A stretch of 64,000 bases of DNA from an uncultured Flavobacteriaceae bacterium (GCA_947494205.1 CANLUH010000008.1:1-64000), one strand, 5' to 3'. Shown: positions 25,095 through 33,975, numbered from the stretch's first letter. A program made the numbers and translations. Notes: a model not told the origin generated them from the letters alone.

Positions 25095-25126
25095 TATAAA
25101 CATCTTATTAAATACTTTATAAAAAT

Positions 25127-25156
25127 AAAATAGTAGCTCTTTCGACTACTATTTTT
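25127..25156 (+). terminator. intrinsic terminator
   Basis: Stem AAAATAGTAG with CTACTATTTT followed by a T-run, separated by a 9-base loop. Lies 33 bases after the NTF2-like stop at 25094. Confidence 0.75.
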
Positions 25157-25188
25157 AATTTGTATTTTACTTACCAGAAAAGTAGAAT

Positions 25189-25662
25189 ATGGAAACAACA
25201 CAACAAATAGCAAACCGATTTCGAGAGGTTATTTTAAACGGTACATGGATTGCGAATACTAATTATAAAGCACAAGTATTAAACACGACTTGGCAACAAG
25301 CAACTAGAAAGGTTAGTACATTGAACACTATAGCTGCACTAACATTTCATATAAATTATTACATTGCTGGTGTACTTAATGTATTTAAAGGTGGGACTCT
25401 AGATATTAAAGATGTAAATAGTTTTAACTGTCCTCCAATAACATCAGAACAAGATTGGCATAACTTACGAGATACTTTAATAACAAATGCAGAATATTTT
25501 GCAGTAACTTTAGAACAAATGCCTAACACTATTTTAGAAACTGTTTTTGTAGATGAAAAATATGGTAATTATAGACGAAATATTAATGCGATGATAGAGC
25601 ATAGCTATTATCATTTAGGACAAATTACATTAATAAAAAAGCTATTAACAACAGAACAATAG
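25189..25662 (+). CDS. DinB-like (DUF1572-type) metalloenzyme-fold protein
   Basis: A 157-residue four-helix-bundle protein of the DinB superfamily. The metal-site histidines are at the expected places: the N-terminal helix ALTFHINYYIAG and the C-terminal HxxxH in IEHSYYHLGQITLIKKLL. DinB proteins include thiol transferases (bacillithiol S-transferases) and other metal-dependent enzymes, and the cofactor in this lineage is unknown. It is separated from its neighbours by terminators and gaps, so it is probably monocistronic. The 182 bases after it carry no convincing gene. Confidence 0.83.
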   Translation: METTQQIANRFREVILNGTWIANTNYKAQVLNTTWQQATRKVSTLNTIAALTFHINYYIAGVLNVFKGGTLDIKDVNSFNCPPITSEQDWHNLRDTLITNAEYFAVTLEQMPNTILETVFVDEKYGNYRRNINAMIEHSYYHLGQITLIKKLLTTEQ

Positions 25663-25844
25663 GTCGTTAACAATTATTAAACACCTAACAAATAATATAA
25701 TATGAAGTTATATTACATAACTACAGAAAACGATTCATCCCAAATAAAACACAATTCAGTACTTATTATTTAGGTATATTCCATTAATGTAAGATATTTA
25801 CAGTGTTAAAAACAAACACCATTACTAACTAACTACACCAAACT

Positions 25845-26231
25845 ATGTCTTACGAAACTTTAATGTTTATGCACCTTTTTACTGTTTTACCTGCGTTTAT
25901 TCTAGGTACTATAAGTTTAATATTAAAAAAAGGAACATCAATACATAGAGCAATCGGTAAAATATACATGGTACTTATGTTATTTACTGCGTTAGTGTCG
26001 TTATTTATGCCCGCTGCAGTGGGACCTACTTTCTTAGACCATTTTGGATGGATTCATTTATTTAGTGTGTTAACATTATACACTGTTCCTACAGCTTATA
26101 CAGCCATACGAAAAGGAAACGTAAAAGCACACAAACGCAAAATGATATTACTTTATTTTGGTGCGCTTATTATTGCAGGTGCGTTTACATTAATGCCCGG
26201 ACGTTATTTACATAATGTACTTTTTGGTTAA
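25845..26231 (+). CDS. DUF2306 membrane protein
   Basis: A 128-residue protein with four hydrophobic helices. The family signature is present: HLFTVLPAFILGTISLILKKGTSIHRAIGKIYMVLML, then the HFGWIHLFSVLTLYTVPTAYTAIRKGNVKAHKRKMILLYFGALIIAG region with paired His/Lys residues facing the membrane. DUF2306 proteins are predicted heme- or redox-related membrane proteins in some contexts, but the function is not established. It stands apart from the flanking genes. Confidence 0.82.
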   Translation: MSYETLMFMHLFTVLPAFILGTISLILKKGTSIHRAIGKIYMVLMLFTALVSLFMPAAVGPTFLDHFGWIHLFSVLTLYTVPTAYTAIRKGNVKAHKRKMILLYFGALIIAGAFTLMPGRYLHNVLFG

Positions 26232-26308
26232 ACAACTATACAGTTTTGATTAATCTTTTTTAAGAAAACTATAACAAAACCTTTCGCTTTTTTATGATAA
26301 TTCGGCGT

Positions 26309-26316
26309 TATCTTTG
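26309..26316 (+). promoter_or_regulatory. -10 box for Lacal_2735-family gene
   Basis: TATCTTTG fits TAnnTTTG, 14 bases before the ATG at 26331, so the leader would be only about 10 bases long. Confidence 0.55.
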
Positions 26317-26330
26317 TAAAAAAAGAAATC

Positions 26331-26504
26331 ATGTTTGGATTATTTAAAAAGAAAAGTAAGCTAGATAAGCTACAAGACGAGTATAAAAAACTATTAGAAG
26401 AGGCATATAAACTCTCCAAAACTAATAGACAAGAAAGCGATAAAAGGCAAGTTGAAGCACAAGCTTTATTAGATCAAATAGATGTACTTCAAAAAAGTGC
26501 TTAA
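26331..26504 (+). CDS. Lacal_2735 family small protein
   Basis: A 57-residue protein too short to be found by most gene callers. The translation MFGLFKKKSKLDKLQDEYKKL, then LEEAYKLSKTNRQESDKRQVEAQ, matches the flavobacterial Lacal_2735 family in length and in the FGLFKKKS start. The body is a highly charged amphipathic helix, probably coiled coil, with no membrane segment. A TATCTTTG -10 box ends 14 bases before its ATG, which supports expression. The family is conserved in Flavobacteriaceae, but its function is unknown to me. Confidence 0.8.
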   Translation: MFGLFKKKSKLDKLQDEYKKLLEEAYKLSKTNRQESDKRQVEAQALLDQIDVLQKSA

Positions 26505-26585
26505 ACAATATTCGCTTTTCATCGGTATATTATTCTAGATAATAGTAACTTCGCACTTTCAAAAATTTAGGACATTACTATAACT

Positions 26586-27701
26586 ATGAATTGTTTATTA
26601 ACCGGTGGAACTGGAATTGTTGGAAGTCATATTATCTTCGAGTGGCTTCATAAAGCTATTGTAGATAAAACTGTAAATCACTTATTTGTTGTTGTTAGAG
26701 ACAGCGAAAAATCTGCACAGCAACGTTTACAAGACATATTACAACATAAAACACGTCCAGCATTTTTAAATGATTTTTCTTTAGAAGCCTGTTTAGAAAA
26801 AATTACTGTTATTCCTCACGACTTATCCGGTATAACAAAAGACACGTTACAACAACATCATTTCGATACAGTTATTCACTGTGCTGGATCTACAAATTTA
26901 TTACATACTAAAGATTCTAAACAAAAGGTACACGCTCAAAATTACTTAGTTACTAAACAATTATTAGAGCAAATACCAGATACTGTAACGCGCTTTATAT
27001 ATATAAGTACTGCGTATTCTTTTGGTATACAGAATAAAAAAGTAAACGATACCATAGAGGCTTACGATGTTACAGATTTTAGAAATCCGTATGAACAATC
27101 TAAATATGAAAGCGAACGCTATGTAAAAGCCGTTTGCGCGGCTAAAAACATTCAGTCTCAAATATTAAGACCTAGTATTATTTGTGGCCGTTTAATAGAC
27201 ATGCCTTTTTACGAAACACCTAAATATGATGTCTTTTATTCTTGGGCCATATTTTTAGACAAGTATGCTAAAAAGTCTATGGATAATTTCAGAATTTGGA
27301 TAGATAAAAAGAGTGGATTAAATATTGTTCCAGTCGATTTTGTTTCGAAAGCGGTTTTATATGCGTTTTTAAATCCTGAAATAAAAGAATTAAACATAGT
27401 AAACCCAAAACAGATTCTTCATAAAGATTATGTTGGTGATGTTCTGGAATCTTTCAATATTAATAGTTATGAATATATTGAGGAAAGACCAGAAGATTTA
27501 AATCTTTTTGAACAATTGTATTATAAAAGCATTGGAGGTCTTTTCGAAAAATATGTATCTATACCAGATCTACAATTTCAGCCAGACTTAATTTTAAAGT
27601 TGATAGACCAACTACAATTGGACACAACCTTAGGTGTGCATGAAAACTTTATGAATTTGATTAATTTCTCTGTAGAAAAGAAGTTTAGAAAAAGCTACTA
27701 A
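26586..27701 (+). CDS. thioester-reductase-like extended SDR
   Basis: A 371-residue NAD(P)-dependent extended SDR. The nucleotide-binding motif GGTGIVGS is at residues 7-14. The basic loop VVVRDSEKSAQQRL is typical of the thioester-reductase (Lys2/NRPS R-domain) branch. The catalytic pair is YEQSKYESERY, preceded by YISTAYSFG with the serine/threonine and tyrosine. The end (about 290-371) is a less conserved substrate region. It could reduce a fatty acyl or carrier-bound thioester to an aldehyde or alcohol, but the substrate is unknown. It overlaps the stop of the convergent alpha/beta hydrolase by 4 bases. Confidence 0.8.
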   Translation: MNCLLTGGTGIVGSHIIFEWLHKAIVDKTVNHLFVVVRDSEKSAQQRLQDILQHKTRPAFLNDFSLEACLEKITVIPHDLSGITKDTLQQHHFDTVIHCAGSTNLLHTKDSKQKVHAQNYLVTKQLLEQIPDTVTRFIYISTAYSFGIQNKKVNDTIEAYDVTDFRNPYEQSKYESERYVKAVCAAKNIQSQILRPSIICGRLIDMPFYETPKYDVFYSWAIFLDKYAKKSMDNFRIWIDKKSGLNIVPVDFVSKAVLYAFLNPEIKELNIVNPKQILHKDYVGDVLESFNINSYEYIEERPEDLNLFEQLYYKSIGGLFEKYVSIPDLQFQPDLILKLIDQLQLDTTLGVHENFMNLINFSVEKKFRKSY

Positions 27702-28486
27702 GCCAGATTAAGTCCTTTAATAAACTTTATTGTTTCTTTATTGAATAACTCTGGTTGTTCTACGTTAACAACGTGTCCACAGTTTTTAACCACATACAAT
27801 GACGATTGTATATGTTTGGCAACAACGTTTTTAATAGAGGGTAGAAACAAATGATCTTCTTCTCCCATGACATATAGTGTAGGAATCTTAATATCTTTCG
27901 CTCTAAAGAAACGTAATAATGGATTAATCTCTGATGTTAACTTAAACCAACGTACAAACTCTTTTTGATATAGTTTTTTTGCTTCATTTACGAATAATAA
28001 ACGTGAGCTTTTATGGTTTTTTCTTGGCATTATTATAAAGGCAAAAAACTTGTATAATAACATATAAGGAACAACAGACTTAAAAATAACACCTAACTTT
28101 ATCAATACTTGTGATCTAAAGTTAAGTTTCATTATAGCTCCTCCCATAATCATGCTTTCTACACGTTCGGGATGTTTTTCGGCTAAATTTCTAATTAAAA
28201 TTGTTCCTAAAGAAATACCAACAAAGTGAGATTTTTCTATTTTTAAATGGTTAATCACTTCAACAATATCATTAGTAATAGAATCGAAAGTATATTTAGA
28301 ATTAAAAGCATCTTTTAATGCTGGTTTACTATTACCATGCCCTCTTAAATCTAAAACCAATACATTAAATTCTGCTCCAAAACTTCGTATTTGTTTAAAC
28401 CAAATTGAAGAACTTCCGCCAGCTCCGTGTACAAAAGTCACCCATTGTTTGGAGGTTTTATGTAAATAAATATGATGATTTAACAA
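27698..28486 (-). CDS. alpha/beta hydrolase
   Basis: A 262-residue alpha/beta hydrolase. Catalytic features: the oxyanion/HG region WVTFVHGAGGSSSIW, the nucleophile elbow GISLG (Ser), the acidic residue in YVMGEEDHLF, and the terminal histidine in NCGHVVNVEQPELF. The LRGHGNSKPA motif after the second strand is typical of the MhpC/BioH-like group. Hydrolysis of an ester or related substrate is expected; the physiological substrate is unknown. It converges with the SDR gene with a 4-base overlap and is 44 bases downstream of the cysteine desulfurase stop. Confidence 0.88.
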   Translation of the reverse strand: MLNHHIYLHKTSKQWVTFVHGAGGSSSIWFKQIRSFGAEFNVLVLDLRGHGNSKPALKDAFNSKYTFDSITNDIVEVINHLKIEKSHFVGISLGTILIRNLAEKHPERVESMIMGGAIMKLNFRSQVLIKLGVIFKSVVPYMLLYKFFAFIIMPRKNHKSSRLLFVNEAKKLYQKEFVRWFKLTSEINPLLRFFRAKDIKIPTLYVMGEEDHLFLPSIKNVVAKHIQSSLYVVKNCGHVVNVEQPELFNKETIKFIKGLNLA

Positions 28487-28530
28487 GGTCTCGTTTATTT
28501 TTAGAAAAGCTAAAATACAATATTTAAGGA

Positions 28531-29670
28531 TTATACAAACGATTTTAATGCTTCTATAACATAATCGACTTCTTCTTTGGTATTATATTTACTAAAGGAG
28601 AAACGTAACGATGGTTTTTCTAATTGATTAGCATCTAAAATTTGAGATAATACATGCGACCCTTTAGAGCTTCCACTTTGGCAAGCACTTCCTTTAGAGC
28701 AAGCTATTCCTTTTAAATCTAAATTAAATAATAACAACATCGCTTTATCTCCAGCTATTGGTAAACAAACATTTAATACAGTGTATGTACTGCCTTCTAA
28801 ACTAGCACAGTCTCCATTAAAATGGACATCGGGAAAAGCTTTTGTTAATTCAGTAATAAAATACGATTTAATGCCTTTTATATAGTCGCGTTCTGTTTCT
28901 AAATTATTGTAGGACAATTGCAAAGCTGTTTCAAGCCCCACTATATTATGTACAGATTCTGTTCCTGCACGAACACCGCGTTCTTGCTCTCCTCCAAAAA
29001 TTAAAGGTTTTAGTCCAGATTGCTTTCTAACAAACGCAAACCCTACGCCTTTTGGTCCGTGAAATTTATGAGCACTTACAGCCATAAAATCGATTGGAAT
29101 CTCTTGTAAATCTAAATGGTAATGCCCTATAGATTGTACTGTATCGCTATGAAACAAAGCATTATTAGCTCTGCATAACTCACCAACACGTTTAATATCT
29201 AAAATATTTCCTATTTCGTTATTAACATGCATTAAGCTTACCAGTGTTTTTTCGGGTGTGTCTAGTAATTGTTCTAAATGTGAATAATCTATATGTCCGT
29301 TAGACTCAAGATTTACATAATCTACTAAAATACCATACTCTTGTTCTAATTGTTCTACTGTATATAGTACAGCATGGTGCTCAATTCGGGATGTAATTAT
29401 TTTTTTAACATTTAGGTCTCTAACAGCACTGCGCAAAGCTAAATTATCGGCTTCAGTTCCGCCAGAAGTAAAAATGATTTCAGACGCAGAAACATTTAAA
29501 TATTTAGCAACTGTTTTTCTTGCACTTTCAATTAGCGATTTAGAAGAACGCCCGAAACTATGCGTAGATGAAGCATTCCCGTAATAACCTTGCATTACTT
29601 CCGTCATTTTATCAATAACTTCATCTCTTAATTGTGTAGTTGCTGCACTATCAAAATATACTGTTTTCAT
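28531..29670 (-). CDS. cysteine desulfurase family protein (IscS/NifS-like)
   Basis: A PLP-dependent enzyme releasing sulfur from cysteine. I start at the ATG at 29670 (MKTVYFDSAATTQLR), where the family begins; the 12 extra residues of the longer frame are not conserved. The PLP-binding lysine is Lys202 in SAHKFHGPKG. The substrate-cysteine loop ends in GSACQSGSSKGSHVL with Cys330 as the persulfide-forming residue. The length of 379 residues is standard. A -10 box TATTTTTG (complement of 29755-29762) lies about 85 bases upstream. No isc/suf scaffold genes are adjacent, so its acceptor is unclear. Confidence 0.92.
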   Translation of the reverse strand: MKTVYFDSAATTQLRDEVIDKMTEVMQGYYGNASSTHSFGRSSKSLIESARKTVAKYLNVSASEIIFTSGGTEADNLALRSAVRDLNVKKIITSRIEHHAVLYTVEQLEQEYGILVDYVNLESNGHIDYSHLEQLLDTPEKTLVSLMHVNNEIGNILDIKRVGELCRANNALFHSDTVQSIGHYHLDLQEIPIDFMAVSAHKFHGPKGVGFAFVRKQSGLKPLIFGGEQERGVRAGTESVHNIVGLETALQLSYNNLETERDYIKGIKSYFITELTKAFPDVHFNGDCASLEGSTYTVLNVCLPIAGDKAMLLLFNLDLKGIACSKGSACQSGSSKGSHVLSQILDANQLEKPSLRFSFSKYNTKEEVDYVIEALKSFV

Positions 29671-29754
29671 TTCCTTATTTCTTTCCTTTTGTATGCCTTT
29701 AAACACTCTTGTTTTGTGTTAAAAAAACATACTATTCCTACCTATTTTGGAGCA

Positions 29755-29762
29755 CAAAAATA
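29755..29762 (-). promoter_or_regulatory. -10 box for cysteine desulfurase
   Basis: The complement reads TATTTTTG, a full TAnnTTTG match, about 85 bases before the 29670 start and divergent from the box at 29814-29821. Confidence 0.5.
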
Positions 29763-29813
29763 ATCCAAATAAAATTAATTCCGATATGCTTCGTTATAAT
29801 TTCACAATTCTGT

Positions 29814-29821
29814 TATTTTTG
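29814..29821 (+). promoter_or_regulatory. -10 box for Asp-rich lipoprotein gene
   Basis: TATTTTTG matches TAnnTTTG, 19 bases before the ATG at 29841. Confidence 0.55.
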
Positions 29822-29840
29822 TTGAATAATACACTTTTTT

Positions 29841-30785
29841 ATGCGTAAAATATATTCGATTTTAGTTATTGGTTTTCTTATGTTTTCATGTGATGATGGA
29901 GATATCATTACTGCCGAATTAGAGTTTGGTAACACTTTTGAAGTTTGTGGAGAACTCATTGCCTATAAAACTAAAGCGCAACCTGGCGAATCGTTATCTA
30001 TTATATTAGATGTTGATCCAGGAACTACTATAGAAACACTTTTGGAAACAACACCCAATGTAGATAATCCTTTGGCTGTAGACTTAGTAAATCCTACTAT
30101 TAGTTTTGCATCTGGTAATACATTTAATTACAGAACTTATAATAACGATCCTACTACAGCAAATATTTTTTGCAGCGACATCCCGCCTTCTAATATTACT
30201 ATAACTCAAGATTATGTTTCTACAGATGTTTCTGCCGAGTTTACTATTACTTTAGAAGAAGATGATAATGATGGTATTCCTGCAGATTTAGAGGATGAGA
30301 ATACAGATGGAGATAATGACCCAAGTACCAATCCAACGGACACAGACGGCGATGGTATACCTAATTATCTAGATGATGATGATGATGGTGATAATGTTAG
30401 AACCGTTTCTGAAAGCCCTAATTATAATACTACAGATGGTTTAGCTAATGCACAGGATACGGATATGGATGGTACTCCTGATTATTTAGATGATGATGAT
30501 GATGGTGATATGGTATTAACTAGAGATGAAGAAAACTCAACACAAGACCAAGATCCTACAAACGATATTACTAATAATGCTATAGGTTCTGATTACTTAA
30601 ATGACGAAGTTGCAAATACAGTAACAGCAACAGCTTACAGAGAACATACCATTAGCCAAACGTTTGAAGTACGATTATTTTTAATGAGCATAAATTTACC
30701 TATTCTAGCTCAAGATGAATTAGATTTCGGTATTTTAAGTGGAAGCGGAACTACAGCTACACGAACTGTTACACCAGATTTTTAA
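29841..30785 (+). CDS. lipoprotein with Asp-rich thrombospondin-3-like calcium repeats
   Basis: A 314-residue lipoprotein: MRKIYSILVIGFLMFSCDDGD has lipobox LMFSC. The middle carries two copies of a calcium-binding-like repeat, DTDGDGIPNYLDDDDDGD and DTDMDGTPDYLDDDDDGD, at roughly residues 165-182 and 207-224, with a partial earlier copy (EDDNDGIPADLEDENTDGDND). Such repeats bind Ca2+ in surface proteins of marine bacteria. The last residues do not look like a T9SS signal. The 3' end overlaps the convergent Smr gene by 4 bases. Confidence 0.75.
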   Translation: MRKIYSILVIGFLMFSCDDGDIITAELEFGNTFEVCGELIAYKTKAQPGESLSIILDVDPGTTIETLLETTPNVDNPLAVDLVNPTISFASGNTFNYRTYNNDPTTANIFCSDIPPSNITITQDYVSTDVSAEFTITLEEDDNDGIPADLEDENTDGDNDPSTNPTDTDGDGIPNYLDDDDDGDNVRTVSESPNYNTTDGLANAQDTDMDGTPDYLDDDDDGDMVLTRDEENSTQDQDPTNDITNNAIGSDYLNDEVANTVTATAYREHTISQTFEVRLFLMSINLPILAQDELDFGILSGSGTTATRTVTPDF

Positions 30786-31345
30786 TACTCTGGTTTTACA
30801 TTCTGGTAAATATAAACTTCGGTAGCACCTAGTCCGTATTTTTTATAATCTGCATCGTAGAATTTCACATTATTATAGCGTCCAAAAAGATATTCTAATT
30901 CTAATTTTAGAGTGCCTTCTCCCACTCCATGAATAAAGACTACTTTCTGGATTTTCTTTTTCATTGCAAATTCCAGTTTATGTTTTGCCGTATCTAGTTG
31001 TAATATTTTTTTATCGTGGCTCGTTAAACCTCTATCGGACTTTACTAATTGATGTAAGTGTAAATCGACTTCCATTGTAGGTTGGTAACGTTCTTTACCT
31101 TTTGTTTTTACTATCGTTTTTCGTTTGGTTGATTCTTTTTCAGATACGGCTTGACTTAAACTTTTCTTAGAAAATATTTCATTTTTAAAAGAATCATCAC
31201 CTTTTTTCACAATGTCGGACATATCAAACTGAAGCTCAAAACCATCCGTATCTTCTACAGTTACGGTAGTATTAGAAATTGCAGTAATAATACCAGACAA
31301 ATCCTCATCTAAAACAAATACACTATCTCCAATTTTAAACCCCAT
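30782..31345 (-). CDS. Smr-domain protein (MutS2-like C-terminal domain)
   Basis: A 187-residue protein. The N-terminal 70 residues resemble a beta-barrel of the DUF2027/KOW-like type (GFKIGDSVFVLDEDLSGIITAI). The C-terminal 90 residues are a Smr domain with DLHLHQL and the hallmark HGVGEGTLKLEL, found in MutS2 and in stand-alone endonucleases acting on RNA or DNA. This is the short Bacteroidota form, without an ATPase. It starts just 2 bases after the stop of a 69-residue membrane protein and is probably translated from the same transcript. Confidence 0.85.
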   Translation of the reverse strand: MGFKIGDSVFVLDEDLSGIITAISNTTVTVEDTDGFELQFDMSDIVKKGDDSFKNEIFSKKSLSQAVSEKESTKRKTIVKTKGKERYQPTMEVDLHLHQLVKSDRGLTSHDKKILQLDTAKHKLEFAMKKKIQKVVFIHGVGEGTLKLELEYLFGRYNNVKFYDADYKKYGLGATEVYIYQNVKPEY

Positions 31346-31347
31346 AA

Positions 31348-31557
31348 CTACTCTTCTTCTATTTTTTCTTCACGAATAAAACTAGGTTCTTCTTTTTCTG
31401 ATTTGCTAGGAACTGTTCTCGACACTCTATAAATACCTAACATTAGTAAAACAATACCTCCAGTTAAAATATAAATATTCTGTTCTTCTCTTCCATTGGC
31501 ATAAAGTGCTACAATACCACCTAACACTATTAATATGTAATTTATAATCTTAATAAT
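31348..31557 (-). CDS. small two-helix membrane protein, possible ATT start
   Basis: A 69-residue reading frame directly upstream of the Smr gene, with its TAG 2 bases before the Smr ATG. The sequence IIKIINYILIVLGGIVALYA, then NIYILTGGIVLLMLGIYRVS, then a charged tail rich in Glu and Lys predicts two membrane helices. No ATG is in frame. The first codon after the stop at the frame's head is GAA followed by ATT-ATT-AAG, where homologues would be expected to read ATG-ATT-AAG; a GTG ten codons later would destroy helix 1. I therefore suggest an ATT start at 31557, with a -10 box TAAATTTG about 27 bases upstream. Confidence 0.55.
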   Translation of the reverse strand: MIKIINYILIVLGGIVALYANGREEQNIYILTGGIVLLMLGIYRVSRTVPSKSEKEEPSFIREEKIEEE

Positions 31558-31583
31558 TTCTTAGTTTTAAAATGAATGATAGG

Positions 31584-31591
31584 CAAATTTA
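31584..31591 (-). promoter_or_regulatory. -10 box for small membrane protein and Smr gene
   Basis: The complement reads TAAATTTG, a full TAnnTTTG match, about 27 bases before the proposed ATT start and divergent from the box at 31736-31743. Confidence 0.55.
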
Positions 31592-31735
31592 ATCATAAAA
31601 TACGAGTCTATTATTACAGTTAAATAGATGACGTTATATCGTTTTAAATAAAGTTTATAAAAAACCTTACAATTTTAACAACTGTCATTTGAAAACCAGC
31701 AGTTTAAACACATACTTTAATCAATTTTTTTTTAT

Positions 31736-31743
31736 TATATTTG
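31736..31743 (+). promoter_or_regulatory. -10 box for T9SS protein gene
   Basis: TATATTTG matches TAnnTTTG, 24 bases before the ATG at 31768. Confidence 0.6.
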
Positions 31744-31767
31744 CTAATACCAAATTAAACGTGAATT

Positions 31768-33558
31768 ATGAGAAATACCTACATTAAAACATTTCTGTTC
31801 TTCTTTATCTTAAGTACTAGTTACGCTCAATTGAGTGTAAGAAATAGTGCATATGTTTTTGTAACAGATGAAGTATTATATGTTGAAGATGACGTAAACT
31901 TAGAAGAAGCAGATGCTACTCTATACCTAAGAGATGAAGCACAGCTTATTCAAGGCGCCGGTACTACAGGAAACTCTGGAGTTGGCGAATTAAGTGTTTA
32001 CCAAACTGGTACTGTACATAATTATGCTTACAATTATTGGGCTTCTCCTGTTGGAAACACACTTTCTAATACTACTTTTAATAGAAGTTTTTTTCCTAGT
32101 TTAAACTTACATGAAGTTACTGGATTAATTACTAGTGATCCTGTTGGACTAACTGGAAGTTATGACGGTGTTGCTAGTCCATTAGAAATTGCACAATATT
32201 GGTTATGGAAATATAGCCCAGGAACAGATTACAGTGATTGGGATTATGTAGGTGCAACAAATAACGTGAGTCCTGGATTTGGTTTTACCATGAAAGGTTC
32301 TACAGGTTCTACTGCTCAATTATACGATTACAGAGGAAAGCCAAATAGTGGTAGTATAGTTACCTCTGTTTTAGACGGACAATTTACTTTAGTAGGTAAT
32401 CCTTATCCTTCTGCTGTAGATGCAGTAGATTATATTCATGATGCAACAAATGCAAGTAGTATTACTGGAACTTTATTCTTTTGGGAACAAGATTTAACAG
32501 TGATGTCTCATAATTTAACAGCTTATGTTGGTGGTTATGCTACTTATACTATTAGCTCTGATGGTATGATTGAATCTTTTGTACCAGCTGTATTTAACAC
32601 TGTAAATATAGACGGAACACTTAATACTGGTGGTGCAACTTCTACAAGTGGTAAAGCTGTTCGTAGATATATTCCAATTGCACAAGGCTTCATGATTGAA
32701 GGTGCAGCAGATGGGCCAGTTGTAATTAGAAATAGTCACAGAGAATATTATAAGCAATCCGATTCTAATAGTGAGTTCTTTAAAACAGCTGCTTTAACTT
32801 CGGAAGATACCAATTCACCTAACGCAATTAATGAATTAGAATACAATGAGGAAGGTTTTCAAATTGTAGGTTCAGAATACAAACGTTTTAGATTAAATGT
32901 AGACTTTAATCAACAACACACAAGACAATTATTACATAACTTTCATGCTTCTGCTACAGATGGTTTCGATTACGGATTAGAGTCTAATAATTCGAATCCA
33001 AATCCTGCTGATGCCTATTTTATGTTAGACGAAACAGCTTACATAACGCAAGCTCATAATTTTGATGTTGATTTAAAAATTCCTTTAGGTGTTATAATTG
33101 ATGAAAATATGTCTTTAACTGTAAGGCTATTTGATGTTCAGAATTTTGATGACCAGCCTATTTTCTTACATGATATTGAAACTGACATTTATTATAACTT
33201 AAATGAACTTAATTTTGATACGAACTTAGAAGCTGGTGAATATAAAGAGCGATTTGAAATTACGTTTAAAGATGGTAATGAATCTTTAAGTGTTACAGAA
33301 TTTGAAACTAGTAATTTTACTGTTTTTCAAAACAATACTGCATCTCAGTTAACTATTAAGAATCCAGATGCTTTATCTATTAAATCTGTAGTTTTATATG
33401 ATGTTGCTGGAAAACGCGTAATGCAAAAAGCGAACTTAAGTAATAATACGTTATACGAATTCCCTACAACAAATTTTAGTGATGGCGTTTATGTAGTAAA
33501 TGTTACATTAGATAATAAAGAAGTTTTAAATAAAAAGATAATTGTTACTAATAAGTAA
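31768..33558 (+). CDS. secreted protein with T9SS type A sorting domain
   Basis: A 596-residue exported protein with signal peptide MRNTYIKTFLFFFILSTSYAQ. The first 150 residues are beta-rich (LSVRNSAYVFVTDEVLYVEDDVNLEEADATLYLRDEAQL shortened here in sense: a SusE/hemolysin-type layered strand region). The last 90 residues form the T9SS type A signal: ETSNFTVFQNNTASQLTIKN, VVLYDVAGKRVMQ, FSDGVYVVNVTLDNKEV, LNKKIIVTNK. The Asp/Asn-rich middle with YSPGTDYSDWDYVGAT and YPSAVDAVDYIHDA is typical of flavobacterial surface proteins annotated as hypothetical. Its -10 box and a strong downstream hairpin mark it as monocistronic. Confidence 0.82.
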   Translation: MRNTYIKTFLFFFILSTSYAQLSVRNSAYVFVTDEVLYVEDDVNLEEADATLYLRDEAQLIQGAGTTGNSGVGELSVYQTGTVHNYAYNYWASPVGNTLSNTTFNRSFFPSLNLHEVTGLITSDPVGLTGSYDGVASPLEIAQYWLWKYSPGTDYSDWDYVGATNNVSPGFGFTMKGSTGSTAQLYDYRGKPNSGSIVTSVLDGQFTLVGNPYPSAVDAVDYIHDATNASSITGTLFFWEQDLTVMSHNLTAYVGGYATYTISSDGMIESFVPAVFNTVNIDGTLNTGGATSTSGKAVRRYIPIAQGFMIEGAADGPVVIRNSHREYYKQSDSNSEFFKTAALTSEDTNSPNAINELEYNEEGFQIVGSEYKRFRLNVDFNQQHTRQLLHNFHASATDGFDYGLESNNSNPNPADAYFMLDETAYITQAHNFDVDLKIPLGVIIDENMSLTVRLFDVQNFDDQPIFLHDIETDIYYNLNELNFDTNLEAGEYKERFEITFKDGNESLSVTEFETSNFTVFQNNTASQLTIKNPDALSIKSVVLYDVAGKRVMQKANLSNNTLYEFPTTNFSDGVYVVNVTLDNKEVLNKKIIVTNK

Positions 33559-33597
33559 GCAATACAAAACTAGCTTATAAATACAAGTATAAAATTT

Positions 33598-33632
33598 AAA
33601 AAAGTTGATAGTTTATAACTATCAACTTTTTT
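33598..33632 (+). terminator. intrinsic terminator
   Basis: Perfect stem AAAAAAGTTGATAGTT with AACTATCAACTTTTTT around a 3-base loop, 39 bases after the stop at 33558. Confidence 0.92.
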
Positions 33633-33648
33633 ATTACACCTATTTTTA

Positions 33649-33656
33649 TACATTTG
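33649..33656 (+). promoter_or_regulatory. -10 box for DUF2752/CCC-motif operon
   Basis: TACATTTG matches TAnnTTTG, 19 bases before the ATG at 33676 and directly after the preceding terminator. Confidence 0.6.
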
Positions 33657-33675
33657 TCAAAAAACTAATTGTTAC

Positions 33676-33960
33676 ATGTTATTACAGGAAGAATACATGC
33701 TGCCATGCTTAAACAAAAAACTATTTGGTTTTGAATGTATGGGCTGTGGTTTACAGCGTTCTTTAAATTTTTTAATTCATGGAGAATTTATTGCGGCTTT
33801 TAAAATGTATCCTGCAATTTACACCTTAATTCCTCTAGGTATATTTATAGTCGTTTCTTTTTTCTATAAGGCAAAAAACATAAATAGAATTATTAATATG
33901 TTAGCCATAGTATCTGTTTTAATTATTATTATTAGTTTTATAATCAAAAAAATCAACTAA
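33676..33960 (+). CDS. DUF2752 small membrane protein
   Basis: A 94-residue protein of the DUF2752 family. The signature CLNKKLFGFECMGCGLQRSLNFLIHGEFIAAFKMYP has the paired cysteines of the consensus (C..K...G..CxGCGxxR). Two hydrophobic helices follow (YTLIPLGIFIVVSFFY and NMLAIVSVLIIIISFII). The family is broadly distributed without a known function. The CCC-motif gene follows 15 bases later, a pairing that is common in flavobacteria, so the two are probably a two-gene operon. Confidence 0.85.
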   Translation: MLLQEEYMLPCLNKKLFGFECMGCGLQRSLNFLIHGEFIAAFKMYPAIYTLIPLGIFIVVSFFYKAKNINRIINMLAIVSVLIIIISFIIKKIN

Positions 33961-33975
33961 ATTAAAAAACACATT

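Noticed and set aside
25702-25773. 23-codon frame in the gap after the DinB gene
   Set aside because: No upstream promoter signal and no recognisable product; A/T-rich gap.
30340-30510. Asp-codon-rich repeat (GATGATGAT...) as a microsatellite or frameshift hotspot
   Set aside because: The frame stays open and the protein repeats make sense as calcium-binding units.
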